DNA of 64,000 nucleotides from the NCBI GenBank assembly GCA_938036435.1, contig CALHPU010000007.1:1-64000 (forward strand), read 5' to 3'. Shown here in pieces: positions 55,653 to 64,000 of this stretch. Numbering within the stretch: position 1 is the first letter of the stretch; each line of letters begins with the position of its first letter. The notes beneath the pieces are model-generated. The model searched no databases. It was not told the DNA's origin and was given only the letters and a program-made list of their open reading frames with translations. A program made the position numbers and the translations under genes. The DNA comes from an uncultured Pirellulaceae bacterium (GTDB taxonomy: Bacteria; Planctomycetota; Planctomycetia; Pirellulales; Pirellulaceae).

Positions 55653-57476
55653 CTACGTTGTTGCTTTGGCGGCGCGGGCCTGTTTCTTGCGATCGCTCTC
55701 TTTTAGCAAGATCTTTCGCATGCGGATCTTTGTTGGTGTCACTTCGACTAGCTCATCGGCCTCAATGTACTCCAGCGCCGCCTCTAGCGAGAACTCACGC
55801 GCTGGTTTGAGGATCAAAGCGTCGTCGCTTCCCGAAGCTCGCATGTTAGTCAGTTGTTTAGCCTTGGTCGTATTAACTGGCAGGTCATTGTCACGCGCAT
55901 TCTCTCCAACGATCATGCCCTCATAGACTTCATCGCTGGGCCCGACAAACATTTCAGCGCGTTGTTGCAAGGTAAACAATGCAAATGCATTTGACTTGCC
56001 GTGGACCATCGAGACCATCATTCCGTTAGGACGGCTGGGAATGGATCCGCCCGAAGGGCGAAACTCAAGAAATCGATGGTTGATAATCGCAGTGCCGGCC
56101 GTTGCATTGAGCAAACGTGTCCGCAGCCCAATCAAACCCCGAGAGGGAACGATGAACCGCGCCAGCGTAAAATCGCCACGCACATTCATTTCTTGCATCT
56201 CGCCACGCCGATTTTGCACCAGCTCCATGACGCTGCCGAATTTCTCAGTTGGCACTTCGATGGCCAACGTCTCAAATGGCTCACTCATCACGCCATCGAT
56301 CTCTTGCATCACAACGCGCGGTTTACCAATGGACAGTTCGAACCCTTCACGACGCATCGTTTCGATCAAAACAGCCAAGTGTAAGATTCCTCGACCGGCA
56401 ACAGCAAACGAGTCGCCGCTTTCCATCGGTGTAACTCGCAAGGCGACGTTGCGGTCAAGTTCTTTGGTCAATCGCTCCCGCAATTGACGGCTGGTAACGT
56501 ATTTACCTTCCCTGCCCGCAAGTGGAGAACTGTTGATAGTGAAAACCATCTCCAACGTTGGTTCATCGACCGAAATCCTTGGCAGGGGTTCGGTGACGTC
56601 AGGATGACAAATCGTATCGCCAATTTCGATTCCTTCGATACCCATCAAAGCCACAACCTCACCGGCTTCAGCGCGTTCAACCTCGATACGGCCAAGTTTA
56701 TCGAAGACGTTCACTGAGGCAATTTTTGCTTTTTCAACGACGCCATCGGCTTTCAGCACGTTGACCGATTGGCCTTTTTTCACCACGCCGCTGTGGACGC
56801 GCCCAACCGCGATGCGTCCGACGAATTCAGACCAGTCCATCGTTGTCGTCACCATGCGGAAGTCGCCGGGTTCAACTTCCGGTGGTGGAACGTGTTCAAG
56901 AACTAGATCCAGTAAAGGCTCCATGTTGCCTTCAAACGTCTCGATGTCGTCGGTCGCAAAACCTTCTTTGGCCGAAGCATAGATAAAGTGGAAATTGTCC
57001 AAGAAGTGCTCACCGCCCATCTCGCAGATCAACTCCATCGCTTCATCGACGACTTCAGCGGTCCGGGCGTCGGGGCGATCAACCTTGTTGACAACGACGA
57101 TCGGTTGCAGGCCCGCTTCGAGGGCTTTGCCCAGAACAAACCGCGTTTGCGGCATGGGGCCTTCGGCGGCATCAACCAACAGCAGTGCTCCGTCAGCCAT
57201 CTGAAGTACACGCTCGACTTCGCCGCCGAAATCCGCGTGGCCCGGTGTATCAATGATGTTGATCTTCACACCGCGATAAGGCAGCGCGATGTTTTTGGCC
57301 AGAATCGTGATGCCGCGCTCTTTCTCTAGATCGCCCGAATCGAGAATACGTTCGCCTTGAAGCTGTGCCTCGCGAAATTGGTTGCTCTGCCGCAGCAAAC
57401 AGTCGACGAGCGTCGTTTTACCGTGGTCGACGTGGGCAATAATGACAATGTTTCGGATGTCTTTTCGTTGGGTCAT
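55653..57476 (-). CDS. typA: GTP-binding translation factor TypA/BipA
   Basis: Ribosome-binding GTPase of the EF-G family that helps 50S assembly and stress adaptation. The 607 residues show G1 [10 protein letters not shown]3 [10 protein letters not shown]4 NKVDRPDA, then domains II, III and V, with the TypA-specific C-terminal domain ([17 protein letters not shown]). Length and order are standard. Confidence 0.97.
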   Translation of the reverse strand: MTQRKDIRNIVIIAHVDHGKTTLVDCLLRQSNQFREAQLQGERILDSGDLEKERGITILAKNIALPYRGVKINIIDTPGHADFGGEVERVLQMADGALLLVDAAEGPMPQTRFVLGKALEAGLQPIVVVNKVDRPDARTAEVVDEAMELICEMGGEHFLDNFHFIYASAKEGFATDDIETFEGNMEPLLDLVLEHVPPPEVEPGDFRMVTTTMDWSEFVGRIAVGRVHSGVVKKGQSVNVLKADGVVEKAKIASVNVFDKLGRIEVERAEAGEVVALMGIEGIEIGDTICHPDVTEPLPRISVDEPTLEMVFTINSSPLAGREGKYVTSRQLRERLTKELDRNVALRVTPMESGDSFAVAGRGILHLAVLIETMRREGFELSIGKPRVVMQEIDGVMSEPFETLAIEVPTEKFGSVMELVQNRRGEMQEMNVRGDFTLARFIVPSRGLIGLRTRLLNATAGTAIINHRFLEFRPSGGSIPSRPNGMMVSMVHGKSNAFALFTLQQRAEMFVGPSDEVYEGMIVGENARDNDLPVNTTKAKQLTNMRASGSDDALILKPAREFSLEAALEYIEADELVEVTPTKIRMRKILLKESDRKKQARAAKATT

Positions 57477-57739
57477 GACAGGCCAAGAGAGGGATCAGAG
57501 CAGAATTCTATGTCATTTTTGACAAAGAGTTGCTTCTTTCGGGTTTTGTTGGATTCGGTGGCAGATGATAATCCGTTGCAGCGGTTTTCGGAAGGTTGTT
57601 TGCATGAAACGGCTTGCTTCGGACCACTGCCAATTATCACTTAATGATCAACGCTGCTTCCCTACGCTAGCCTAAGCCCCCGTGCGGGCACGCTGCGGTT
57701 ATTCACAGGAACAGTCACCAAGATTTTGACATCATCGTT

Positions 57740-58432
57740 ATGACACCAAAGCCCTCAACAAAAACAATTTGGCTGCCGGCACTGTTGCTGGTTTCGATGC
57801 CGCTGCTTTCAGGCTGCTGGCTTGGCGATGAGAGCTCTTCGAGAGACACCCAACCAAATGGCGACACTTCGCGCGGCGTTTTAGGGACGAGTATGTCCGG
57901 CTCTGGTCCGGCTGGTGCGAGCAATCCGGCGAACTCAACGAACAAGATTCAGATTATTGATGTCGCCGGTCAGCCTCCGGGGCTTCGGTTTGGTGAAATG
58001 AAGTTCAAATTGGTGACTCAGAATGATATGGTCAATCAGTACATTCCCGTTACCCAAACGCTTGACAATTGGGAGGCAATGTTCGTCGTCCGTCGTTTCC
58101 CAGAACTGTCCAGTCCGCAGGAAGCGATTGACAACGTTGTCGAGAATTTGATGCAAGAGGGCGCGGACCAAAATCTGATCAGCGTTAAAAAAGGTGGTCA
58201 GCCTGAAAACGAGCTGGCGATTGATTTTATCATTTGGACCGAGGACAAATCGTTGACGGAATTCAATATTCACGTGTATCGCCGGACCGCAGGTGGGATG
58301 ATTGCCAACATGTATCTGATGCGAGGATATGGTCTTCAAGGACACAATGCTCTCAGTGCTACCATCGCTACCAACCGTAATGTGTTTCTGCAAAGCGTGC
58401 TTGATTCACAGTTTCCACTGTTTGTCCGATAA
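57740..58432 (+). CDS. Lipoprotein of unknown function
   Basis: The 230-residue protein has a lipobox (LLSGC, Cys about 26) after a hydrophobic signal, then a Ser/Asn/Gly-rich linker, then a compact domain of about 170 residues (from GQPPGLRFGEMKFKL to the end) without a recognised family. It lies 32 bases before mnmA on the same strand and may be co-transcribed. Confidence 0.78.
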   Translation: MTPKPSTKTIWLPALLLVSMPLLSGCWLGDESSSRDTQPNGDTSRGVLGTSMSGSGPAGASNPANSTNKIQIIDVAGQPPGLRFGEMKFKLVTQNDMVNQYIPVTQTLDNWEAMFVVRRFPELSSPQEAIDNVVENLMQEGADQNLISVKKGGQPENELAIDFIIWTEDKSLTEFNIHVYRRTAGGMIANMYLMRGYGLQGHNALSATIATNRNVFLQSVLDSQFPLFVR

Positions 58433-58464
58433 GAAAATTCAACCAATAGAAAAAGGTTCAGCCC

Positions 58465-59598
58465 GTGGCGCGAGTTGTATTGGCGATGTCCGGAGGAGTA
58501 GATTCGAGTGTGGCCGCTCACCTGTTGATCGAACAGGGCCATGAGGTCATCGGCGTCTTTATGCGCCATGGAGAAAAAGCGGTCAGCGCCTGCGCGATTG
58601 ACGGCAAAACAGAATCGTCGCCGCTGTTGCCGGTGTTGAACAATCGGGCGGACCACAAACAGGGCTGCTGCAGCGCGTCCGACGCCGAGGACGGTCGGCG
58701 GGTGGCCGAGCGATTGGGGATTCCGTTTTACGCGCTGAATTTGGAAGAAGAATTTCGCGGCATCATCGACTACTTTGTGGAAGAGTATTCCGTCGGCCGG
58801 ACGCCAAATCCTTGCGTAATGTGCAACAACAAGATCAAGTTCGGTAAACTGTTTGATTATGCCAATAGCGTCGGCGCTGAATTTTTGGCCACCGGCCATT
58901 ACGCTCAGCTGCATCGAAACGATGGTAGCGATGACTTACAGTTGGTTCGTGGCGTGGACGCTGGTAAGGACCAGTCCTACGTGCTATTTGGAATCAAAAA
59001 GAAGTATCTCAGCCGGATGCTGTTGCCGGTGGGCGGATATGAGAAACCGGTCATTCGCGCGATTGCCGGCACGTTGGGTTTGAACGTCGCCGAGAAAAAA
59101 GACTCTCAAGAGATTTGCTTCGTTACCTCGGGCAAGCACGACCAGTTCGTTCGTCAGAGGCAAGGTGACAAGATCGAAACGGCGGGAGACATCGTTACTT
59201 CTGACGGAACGGTTGTTGGTCAGCATCCGGGCATTGAAGGATTCACCATCGGTCAACGGCGCGGCATCGGTGTTGCCATGGGCGAACCCTATTTCGTGAC
59301 GAAGATCGACTCGAAAGAGCGCCGGGTCGTCATTGGTCCCGAGGCCGAATTAGGTCGCAGCAGTCTAACGGCGGACGCCACTAACTGGTTGGTCGATATG
59401 CCGACCGAACCATTTCGTTGTCAGGCTCAGATCCGCTACAACAGTACCGCTAAACCTGCGACGGCGACATTACTTGACGGTAGCCGTCTGTCTGTTGAGT
59501 TTGACGCACCTCAAAAAGGCGTTGCCCCTGGCCAAGCAGTGGTGTGCTACGGCGGTGAAAATCAAGATCAAGTACTCGGCGGTGGCTGGATTGAGTAG
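58465..59598 (+). CDS. mnmA: tRNA-specific 2-thiouridylase MnmA
   Basis: Adds sulfur to U34 of tRNA(Lys, Glu, Gln). The 377 residues have the PP-loop SGGVDSS (9-15), the catalytic Cys in NPCVMCNNKIKF (Cys117) and the second Cys in SQEICFV (Cys218). The substrate-binding insert contains CCSASDAEDGRRVAERLGIP (described as the CCSASD motif), as in long-form MnmA. A GTG at 58465 with AAGG upstream is the start. Confidence 0.96.
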   Translation: MARVVLAMSGGVDSSVAAHLLIEQGHEVIGVFMRHGEKAVSACAIDGKTESSPLLPVLNNRADHKQGCCSASDAEDGRRVAERLGIPFYALNLEEEFRGIIDYFVEEYSVGRTPNPCVMCNNKIKFGKLFDYANSVGAEFLATGHYAQLHRNDGSDDLQLVRGVDAGKDQSYVLFGIKKKYLSRMLLPVGGYEKPVIRAIAGTLGLNVAEKKDSQEICFVTSGKHDQFVRQRQGDKIETAGDIVTSDGTVVGQHPGIEGFTIGQRRGIGVAMGEPYFVTKIDSKERRVVIGPEAELGRSSLTADATNWLVDMPTEPFRCQAQIRYNSTAKPATATLLDGSRLSVEFDAPQKGVAPGQAVVCYGGENQDQVLGGGWIE

Positions 59599-59709
59599 AA
59601 AGGGTAAAGGGATAAAAGTGTGGAAGACCCACTGATCAGAACCATCGACGCTAACCGCGTCGGCGCGAGCCTGCGGGCACAAGATGTGATGAGCTCGGCA
59701 CCAATGCGA

Positions 59710-59739
59710 CTATCTGAATCTACCCTATCTGAATCTACC
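59710..59739. repeat. 15-bp tandem duplication at the 3' end of the di-haem gene
   Basis: CTATCTGAATCTACC occurs twice in a row at 59710-59724 and 59725-59739. It ends at the stop codon of the converging gene (59739-59741). Confidence 0.92.
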
Positions 59740-62321
59740 TAGAGCGACTTCAGGAATGCGACCAGCGCTGCTCGGTCGGCGGCCGACATGTCACAAAAAG
59801 CGTTTCGCGCAGCTTCTGCTTCACCACCATGCCAGAGGATTGCTTCTTCCAATGTTTCAGCACGGCCATCATGCATGTAGGCCTCGCCTGTTCCATTGAC
59901 GCCAGCAGTGTGACCAATATTCCACAGCGGCGAGGTACGCCATTCGGAACCGGCGGCGATGCCTTCACCCATGTTGTCCGCCAATCCGGGCCCCATGTCG
60001 TGCAGCAGCATATCGCTGTAGGGGTGGATCGTCTGGCTACGCACTTCGGCCATTGGGTGATTAGAACTGGTGGTGAACTGAGCCGTGTGACACTTGGCGC
60101 AACCAGCGCTGGCAAAAAGTGTTTCGCCTTGTAACGCTTGGGCGTCGTCTAAATCGCGCCGGGCTTGGACTCCCAACAGCGCTGTGTAACGCGTCATTTG
60201 ATCGAGTTCGATGTCCGAGATTCCTGATCCGTTACCATTGGTTCCGTCATCAAGCACGGGAAACACAGAAGTGGTGATTCCAATATCGCCGTTCAACGCA
60301 TCAGCTACTTGGTGTTTCACTAGAGCATGTGAACTCTTGTAGCCGAATCGGCCCAATCGCGACTGGCCTGTTTCCGGATCAACAATGATTGGAGCGCGAC
60401 CCGAGATCCCATCATTGTCCGAATCATCTGGATCTGCCAGCGCCATGATGCTGCTTTCGCTGATCGCTTCAAGCAGCCCCATTCCAATGATCGGCGGTGC
60501 CAGTCGGACCGAGAAGTGCGAGGGCGGCGTTCCTTCAAAAGAGTAGTTTGGCTTTCGCAACGTGAAAGGTGTTCCGTCGCCGTACTGACCGGTGGTCGTA
60601 TTGTAGCTGCTGATCGAGGCGCTGCCGTCACTGGCCGCGCTACCGATGCTCTTGGGTTGGAAGATCGATCCGAACAACGGGTGCGGTGTTCCACTGGAAT
60701 CGATTCCCACTTTCAGAGCCGAGCTGGTCATTAATTGTCCGATTGCTGGCGGGAGAGCGCGGCCATTGTTGACGTGACAGTTAACGCAACTGCGGGCAAC
60801 GTATTTTGAACCCAGTTTCCCAACCTGAGCGGCGAAAACGGGGTTTCCTGGTTCGGAATGAGTTCCGTTACCGAAGTCCGTGTGATGTAGACGACGGCCC
60901 TGCATGAAATCGACTCCATTGGTCGGAGACATATTGCCTGCCATCTGTTTAAACGCATTATCGGGTTCGTTGGAATACGGATAGTGCACAGTCGTCTTTC
61001 CACCCGACCAACCCTTGGTTGGAATCGGATAAGAATCAAGGCTTTGGTTGACGTTACCTACAATGCCCCCGTCGAAGCCAACGTCTTTTCCTTGAGCCCA
61101 AGGAACCAAGCCTTCACCGACGATGTATAACAGCGTCGTGCCGTAGTAATTGCTGCGTCCATTGCGAGGAGCCCGCAAAAACTGGCTGATTTCAATCTCC
61201 ACGCGATCACCTACCTGTATTGGTCGGGAGAACTGCGTGTTAAAAGAGATCGAAGCCGAATAGTTGTAGTCGGTCTCGCCCGGCGTTGCCGAGGGATTGG
61301 TCGAAACTAACGTCGCCAACTGGTTGTGCGAATACTCGGCCAAGGTGTTGAAACCTCGGAAGAAAGTGCGAAATTCTGGCGGGTTAAGCCGATCATGAGT
61401 TGTGTAGTTAAACGTGATATCCGTGCCACCATTTTTGCCGACACGATCAATGATCTCGACATCCATCGTGCGCTGCTCCCAGTACCAGCTCAGATAGTGA
61501 TCGTAGGCTTGGAACATGAATTCACGCGCATGTCGGTCTCGTGCTCGATCTGAGAAGTAGGTGGTCAGAGCGTCGGGTGTTTCAACAATGACAGAGGGTT
61601 CCAGTTGCGTAGCGGAATCGAACAACGGAACAATGCTCCTCCCAGCATCAGGTTGAGCCGTGATGGTAGCGGCCGCAGGAGCACTCTCGCGACCCGAAGC
61701 AACGGCCACCAGCGCTATGTGCCAAGTTTGTCCCGGCGTCAGCCCGGAAAGTGTCGCACTATTTACGTTCCCAACTTCTTTTACGTTGGCCAAACTTCCA
61801 GCGGTCAAACCGTACTGCAGCTCGTATCCGGTGATCCCTGCCGAGTTACTGCCGGACCAAGTTAAACTAATAGAGTCGGCGGTCCCCGACGGGGAGATTG
61901 CCAGATTCGAAGGCGGTTGTACGATCATCAGCAGCGCGTCGATCATCCCGGGGATGTCGGCGAAGTCCATCGTTCCATCGTTGTTCATATCCAGAACAAC
62001 GTTAGGATCTAGGTGTGGAAACTGAGTCCGGTAGATGAACTGCGAGCTGAGCGCCGTGATAAACGGCGGGATGTCCGCGAAGTCGATCATCCCATCGCCA
62101 TTGGCATCGCCACGGGACGTCGCACTGGAGTTTGAATTCGACGCAGCGGCGTGGAGCTGTTTGTCAACCGGCAGTAGCAGTAACAACATCAAAGCAAAGG
62201 TGCGCACTGTCAAACTTACACGTCGTCTTTTGTCAGAAAATTGCAACTTAAGACCTAGTGATAAAAGGATGGGGCCGCGATGGGGCCGGGAAAGGAGGGC
62301 GTCAGCTGAAAGCGATTTCAT
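59739..62321 (-). CDS. Dockerin-like/Fn3/di-haem (DUF1111) secreted protein
   Basis: The 860-residue exported protein starts with a long n-region and a hydrophobic signal (about residues 41-51). Two EF-hand-like calcium loops follow, DANGDGMIDFADI (72-84) and DMNNDGTMDFADI (111-123), a dockerin-type pair. A fibronectin-III-like domain (about 135-225) precedes a large di-haem oxidoreductase region with haem sites CVNCH (from Cys512) and CAKCH (from Cys741) and the family motifs PPIIGMGLLEAI and TSPLWNIG. DUF1111 proteins are di-haem peroxidase relatives. The dockerin-like front suggests attachment to a scaffold at the cell surface; no cohesin was identified in the window. The start at 62321 has no clear ribosome site. 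Confidence 0.85.
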   Translation of the reverse strand: MKSLSADALLSRPHRGPILLSLGLKLQFSDKRRRVSLTVRTFALMLLLLLPVDKQLHAAASNSNSSATSRGDANGDGMIDFADIPPFITALSSQFIYRTQFPHLDPNVVLDMNNDGTMDFADIPGMIDALLMIVQPPSNLAISPSGTADSISLTWSGSNSAGITGYELQYGLTAGSLANVKEVGNVNSATLSGLTPGQTWHIALVAVASGRESAPAAATITAQPDAGRSIVPLFDSATQLEPSVIVETPDALTTYFSDRARDRHAREFMFQAYDHYLSWYWEQRTMDVEIIDRVGKNGGTDITFNYTTHDRLNPPEFRTFFRGFNTLAEYSHNQLATLVSTNPSATPGETDYNYSASISFNTQFSRPIQVGDRVEIEISQFLRAPRNGRSNYYGTTLLYIVGEGLVPWAQGKDVGFDGGIVGNVNQSLDSYPIPTKGWSGGKTTVHYPYSNEPDNAFKQMAGNMSPTNGVDFMQGRRLHHTDFGNGTHSEPGNPVFAAQVGKLGSKYVARSCVNCHVNNGRALPPAIGQLMTSSALKVGIDSSGTPHPLFGSIFQPKSIGSAASDGSASISSYNTTTGQYGDGTPFTLRKPNYSFEGTPPSHFSVRLAPPIIGMGLLEAISESSIMALADPDDSDNDGISGRAPIIVDPETGQSRLGRFGYKSSHALVKHQVADALNGDIGITTSVFPVLDDGTNGNGSGISDIELDQMTRYTALLGVQARRDLDDAQALQGETLFASAGCAKCHTAQFTTSSNHPMAEVRSQTIHPYSDMLLHDMGPGLADNMGEGIAAGSEWRTSPLWNIGHTAGVNGTGEAYMHDGRAETLEEAILWHGGEAEAARNAFCDMSAADRAALVAFLKSL

Positions 62322-62614
62322 AAAGAAGTATTATTGCTCGGTTCTGATCGAAGTCAACTTGGAATAAGAGGCCCAGTGACTGTTGATACCGTGGATTTGG
62401 AGCATATTGGACTTTGATCGCCTCTTATTGTTACATCGGACAGGTGAAATGAATTTTGTAACTTTTGTAACGATAATTACCGATGCACGCTCAGCAACTA
62501 CCTCGGGAGCCGCAAGTTTTCAGGTTGCGCTTCGGGCTTGTATTTGAGCAACTTCAAAACTTGCCCGTCGGTCTTGTCTCAGCGCTTCGCGATTTCAAAT
62601 TGGCGAGCAAAATT
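62322..62614. other. Intergenic region with repeat fragment
   Basis: About 290 bases. The stretch 62527-62560 is a fragment of the element at 26527-26700 (listed separately). No gene was recognised. Confidence 0.5.
62527..62560. repeat. Second copy (fragment) of the interspersed inverted repeat
   Basis: The 34 bases match 26667-26700 with a single mismatch (A for T at 62547), ending in GCAACTTCAAAAC. The left half of the element is missing here. Confidence 0.88.
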
Positions 62615-63484
62615 CTATTTGATCAGCGCCGCCGCAATACGCAGCAAATCATCATCGGCCTCACGCGAGTAATTGATGATCTGTTGGCCAACGATTGACA
62701 ATCGCTGTTTGACCGACAGTGGTTTCGAAAGATCCATCGGTGGGTCATCCTCTACCAGTTCAGCGCCAGCGCGCTGTACAAAATATCCGACGCTCATGCG
62801 CGGTGGCCCGTGAGGTGACTGCTTTGTCCCCCAATGGGCAAGTTGAGTCGTCCAGCAAAACACCGATCCGCGTTTGCCTTGCAGCGATCGTATGTCCTGC
62901 ATGTTCTCGATTCGAATGTCAGGCGTAGCGTCTTCGTAGTCCGGGTCCAATGACGCAGGAAACACGCCAATCGAAGAGCTCAAGTGATCCAAATCGGTCA
63001 GCGGAATCCAAATCGTCAAATAGTCCAAGTGATCTTCGTCTTCAATCAACACATCGCGCACTTGATCGCGATGCGGCGAAAACGCGGTCTGGTTGGTTGC
63101 ACGAACCAGCCAGCTCCAAACCGCCGGAAGGATGTCGTAGTCGCCGATCAAATCTTTCAACAACGGATCGAGTTGAAGCACCAAATCCCAGAACTCGTCA
63201 TAGACGAACGCGAAAACACAAGGAATTTTTTTGGAATCTAGCCTTTCAAAACAGTCTGATAGGCGGTCGATCAGTTGGGCGTCGAACCAACCATCATAAG
63301 CAAAATAGCCATCCTCGCTGATCACCGTTTTGCAGACTGACCAATCACTGGAACGTAACTCGAGATCTTTTCCGAGGGTTGAAATTATTTGCAGCGACTC
63401 GGACTCTGTGATCGACATGTCCGGACAGAGTAATCGCCAGAACTCAATGTTCTTTAGTTCGTGTTCATCCACAGCAGCGCTCAA
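62615..63484 (-). CDS. Phytanoyl-CoA dioxygenase-like (PhyH) protein
   Basis: A 289-residue Fe(II)/2-oxoglutarate oxygenase-like protein. It has the facial triad pattern SPHRD (His138, Asp140) and a distal His in TQLAHWGT (His217), with the 2-oxoglutarate Arg in PPRMSVGY (Arg229). PhyH proteins hydroxylate lipids, antibiotics or small molecules; the substrate is unknown. The sequence fits the compact bacterial form. Confidence 0.8.
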   Translation of the reverse strand: MSAAVDEHELKNIEFWRLLCPDMSITESESLQIISTLGKDLELRSSDWSVCKTVISEDGYFAYDGWFDAQLIDRLSDCFERLDSKKIPCVFAFVYDEFWDLVLQLDPLLKDLIGDYDILPAVWSWLVRATNQTAFSPHRDQVRDVLIEDEDHLDYLTIWIPLTDLDHLSSSIGVFPASLDPDYEDATPDIRIENMQDIRSLQGKRGSVFCWTTQLAHWGTKQSPHGPPRMSVGYFVQRAGAELVEDDPPMDLSKPLSVKQRLSIVGQQIINYSREADDDLLRIAAALIK

Positions 63485-63907
63485 GCTTCAAATCCAAAGG
63501 GTGCCAGCGAGTACTTTGACCCGAATTAATTTTGGGGAGGCGACGAACCAGACGGCTCGCAACCTGCGGCTAAAAAATGAGTGGCGGAACAGCGCGAGCC
63601 GTCCGGCGCTAGTAACAGCCTCATTCTAACGTGATATTCCAGCACGGTGTTAGGGTATGGGCGACGGTGACCGGCGTCGCTACGCTGCGATACAAAATCA
63701 GGCGTGGAGGCCAGATTAATCCATTTTATCGGATTGATCGTTGGCGGCAGATGCGGCTATTAGAAAAGAGCCCGTTTGTTTGCAAACTCACCCTCGCGAA
63801 AGCGTCTTTGCTTGATTTTACAAATGGGCTTACTATGCTGAATTACTGAAAAATTTAGCGCATGCACCGATTGCCTGCGACACCCCTGAGACTGTTGGAG
63901 ACACTAG
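63485..63907. other. Intergenic region, about 420 bases
   Basis: It has an inverted repeat at 63551-63603 and, near the end, a ribosome site for the partial gene at 63908. A frame at 63631-63849 has no recognised family and no good start signal. Confidence 0.45.
63551..63603. repeat. Intergenic inverted repeat
   Basis: GACGGCTCGC at 63551-63560 is complementary to 63594-63603, with 33 bases between. There is no T-run. It may be another interspersed palindrome, but one copy only was seen. Confidence 0.6.
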
Positions 63908-64000
63908 ATGCGATCGTCCTTTAACTACTTGATGCGAGTCTTTGGAAGAATTGACCGCAATCATACTGGTAACAGCCTGATGGATATCAGCCAACGGCGA
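63908..64000 (+). CDS. Partial open reading frame at window end, unidentified
   Basis: An ATG at 63908 has GGAG at 63897-63900, 7 bases upstream, and the frame is open for 31 codons to the window edge. The visible residues (RSSFNYLMRVFGRID and on) are not recognised. The good ribosome site is the only support. Confidence 0.5.
   Translation, partial: MRSSFNYLMRVFGRIDRNHTGNSLMDISQRR

Noticed and set aside
1-64000. CRISPR array, tRNA or rRNA genes, prophage or integron
   Set aside because: No direct-repeat array with spacers, no tRNA-like T-loop and acceptor pattern, and no integrase, transposase or phage gene was seen on reading. A dedicated tRNA scan could still find a weak one.

Overview
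The window is chromosomal DNA of moderate GC content from a planctomycete, most likely of the Pirellula/Rhodopirellula type. The evidence is a DUF1592-type haem protein paired with a Tat-exported DUF1552 protein, a Tat-exported Gfo/Idh/MocA oxidoreductase, a sulfatase-like protein, a large PQQ-type propeller protein, a planctomycete-style outer-membrane barrel and many long secreted proteins of unknown role. LpxK shows that lipid A, and so an outer membrane, is made. No rRNA, tRNA, CRISPR array, transposase, integrase or phage gene was recognised. The assignment rests on gene content alone.

Layout. 1-4350: the 3' part of an adenylate-forming ligase, then thrS and infC. infC appears to start at AUU and is followed by a strong terminator rather than rpmI-rplT. 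4450-15970: barrel protein, DnaQ/PolB-like exonuclease, pyrE, an acidic secreted protein, a sulfatase-like protein without the catalytic motif, a 29-residue very basic protein with its own ribosome site and terminator, a Gfo/Idh/MocA protein, an HNH endonuclease, a small kinase and a PQQ-like propeller protein. 16130-20552: floA with a thioesterase, then a minus-strand poly-gamma-glutamate operon (pgsB-pgsC-pgsW). 21014-30869: the DUF1592/DUF1552 pair, an EboD-like sugar-phosphate cyclase, an SLC12-type transporter and thrC.

31025-39885: sulfotransferase, small lipoprotein, a large TPR protein with a degenerate CHAT-like domain and acidic tail, a pair of GTPases in one operon (one with a DUF697-like tail, one with two N-terminal membrane helices) and a DMT permease. 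39931-45556: thyA-folA, hpf-ptsN-npr (the nitrogen-PTS part of the classical rpoN operon, here without rpoN or rapZ), an RNase E/G protein with an insertion in its S1 domain, and infA. 45961-64000: secreted unknowns, lpxK, a 1411-residue secreted protein, typA, a lipoprotein, mnmA, a dockerin-like/Fn3/di-haem protein, a PhyH-like dioxygenase and the start of an unidentified gene.

Much of the window is housekeeping (translation, folate/dTMP synthesis, pyrimidine synthesis, threonine synthesis, RNA decay) mixed with envelope genes. The items most worth following are the 29-residue basic protein, the paired GTPases, the TPR/CHAT-like protein, the PGA operon without CapA, and an interspersed inverted repeat seen complete at 26.5-26.7 kb and as a fragment at 62.5 kb.
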